Assembly: GCA_002329495.1 (NCBI GenBank)
Contig: DCTH01000257.1
Coordinates: forward strand, 3,647-9,117
DNA length: 5,471 bases
DNA from: Syntrophothermus sp. UBA1445
GTDB taxonomy: Bacteria > Bacillota > Syntrophomonadia > Syntrophomonadales > DTU052
Direction: 5' to 3'
A program made the translations under genes and the position numbers. Every line of letters begins with the position of its first letter. Positions within the stretch are counted from its first letter, which is position 1. The notes beneath the pieces were generated by a model. That model saw only the letters and a list, made by a program, of their open reading frames with translations. It did no database searches and was not told where the DNA came from. This document shows, piece after piece, positions 4,880 through 5,471 of the stretch.

Positions 4880-5471
4880 CCTACTTTTCTCTGTTATTGG
4901 CCTTATCATTTGTACTGGTGGCAGTGGTGATCTCGGTCAAGGAGGACCTGGATCTGGAACGGGACCTCTTGATCGGGACGGTGCGCGCCTTTGTTCAATT
5001 ATTGATCATCGGTTATGTGCTGAAGATCATCTTCGATCTGGAAAAATGGCCTTACATAGTCCTGCTGCTCATGGTTATGGTCCTGGTGGCCGCCCGTAAC
5101 GCTGAGAAGCGGGGCCAGGGGATTCGCAATGTATTTTCCATACTGCTTTTGGCCATCGGAGCCGGCGAACTGGTGACCATGGGCATTATGCTGGGGCTGC
5201 AGATAATCCCCTTCCAGCCGCAGTATGTCATACCCATCAGCGGGATGATAATTGGTAACTCCATGGTAGCCTCGGCCTTAACTTTAAACCGCATCAAAGC
5301 GGAGATAGAAAGCCGCCGGGAAGAGATTCTGGTTCTTCTGGGGCTGGGAGCTACTGCCCGCCAGGCGTCAGGGTCTTCGCTGCAGGCCGCGCTTAAATCC
5401 GCCATGATTCCAACCGTCGATTCACTGAAAACTGTAGGACTGGTCCAGCTGCCGGGGATGATGACCGGACT
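4876..5471 (+). CDS. fetB: FetB/YbbM (UPF0014) family export permease, 3' partial
   Basis: This ORF starts at the ATG overlapping the ATPase stop codon and is still open at the window edge after 198 codons. Family members are about 250-260 residues, so roughly 50 are missing. Visible segments: an N-terminal membrane helix (about 3-20); the conserved R-x-FVQLLIIGYVL (about 37-48); a helix at about 60-73 followed by AARNAEKRG; a helix at about 86-108; PQYVIPISGMIIGNSM (about 115-130), the best family signature; then the cytoplasmic segment RREEILVLLGLGATARQA and, at the edge, P-T-V-D-S-x-K-T-V-GLVQLPGMMTG. This family forms the membrane part of the FetAB metal (iron) exporter. No disruption is visible. 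The metal specificity is not shown by the sequence. Confidence 0.92.
   Translation, partial: MTYFSLLLALSFVLVAVVISVKEDLDLERDLLIGTVRAFVQLLIIGYVLKIIFDLEKWPYIVLLLMVMVLVAARNAEKRGQGIRNVFSILLLAIGAGELVTMGIMLGLQIIPFQPQYVIPISGMIIGNSMVASALTLNRIKAEIESRREEILVLLGLGATARQASGSSLQAALKSAMIPTVDSLKTVGLVQLPGMMTG

Noticed and set aside
5052..5405. A 117-codon minus-strand ORF
   Set aside because: It is antisense to a FetB permease whose family motifs are clear over the same bases.
1..5471. CRISPR array, tRNA or rRNA genes, complete insertion sequence
   Set aside because: No regularly spaced repeats, no tRNA cloverleaf with a CCA-type end, no rRNA-like stretch and no transposase reading frame were seen.

Overview
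This window looks like chromosome from a spore-forming, moderately GC-rich Firmicute, probably a clostridial/Peptococcaceae-type lineage. Three things point there: strong AGGAGG-type ribosome sites, a bacterial NHEJ operon of the Bacillus/Clostridia kind, and a small DUF1657-like gene behind a textbook forespore (sigma-G) promoter. This lineage call is inference; there is no rRNA or marker gene in the window.

Layout. (1) Bases 2-562, plus strand: the 3' part of a gene with a NucS/DUF91-like nuclease fold in which the usual ExK lysine is missing, followed by a probable terminator. (2) Bases 563-854: no gene supported. (3) Bases 855-3574, minus strand: an NHEJ operon in the order ku, ATP-dependent DNA ligase (LigD LIG-type), primase-polymerase (LigD POL-type). 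Ligase and polymerase are separate ORFs in the same reading frame, in the order of the fused Bacillus LigD. A 23-bp REP-like palindrome at their junction supplies the ligase's last residues and stop codon. (4) Bases 3661-3862: a non-coding, highly structured element of about 200 bp whose two ends pair with each other; it could be a standalone ncRNA (a HEARO/IscB omega-RNA-like element is one hypothesis) or a MITE-type repeat. (5) Bases 3919-4095, minus strand: a 58-residue Gln-rich protein, with its own terminator and a perfect-consensus sigma-G promoter. (6) Bases 4205-5471, plus strand: a two-gene ABC exporter, FetA-like ATPase overlapping a FetB-like permease that runs off the window.

How the genes work together. 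Ku binds broken DNA ends, the polymerase fills or extends them and the ligase seals them. In B. subtilis this system acts mainly in the spore, and possible forespore promoter signals are present here as well. FetAB is an independent metal-export operon, divergent from the small spore-type gene. The least explained pieces are the structured element at 3661-3862, the palindrome that ends the ligase, and the catalytically altered NucS-like protein.
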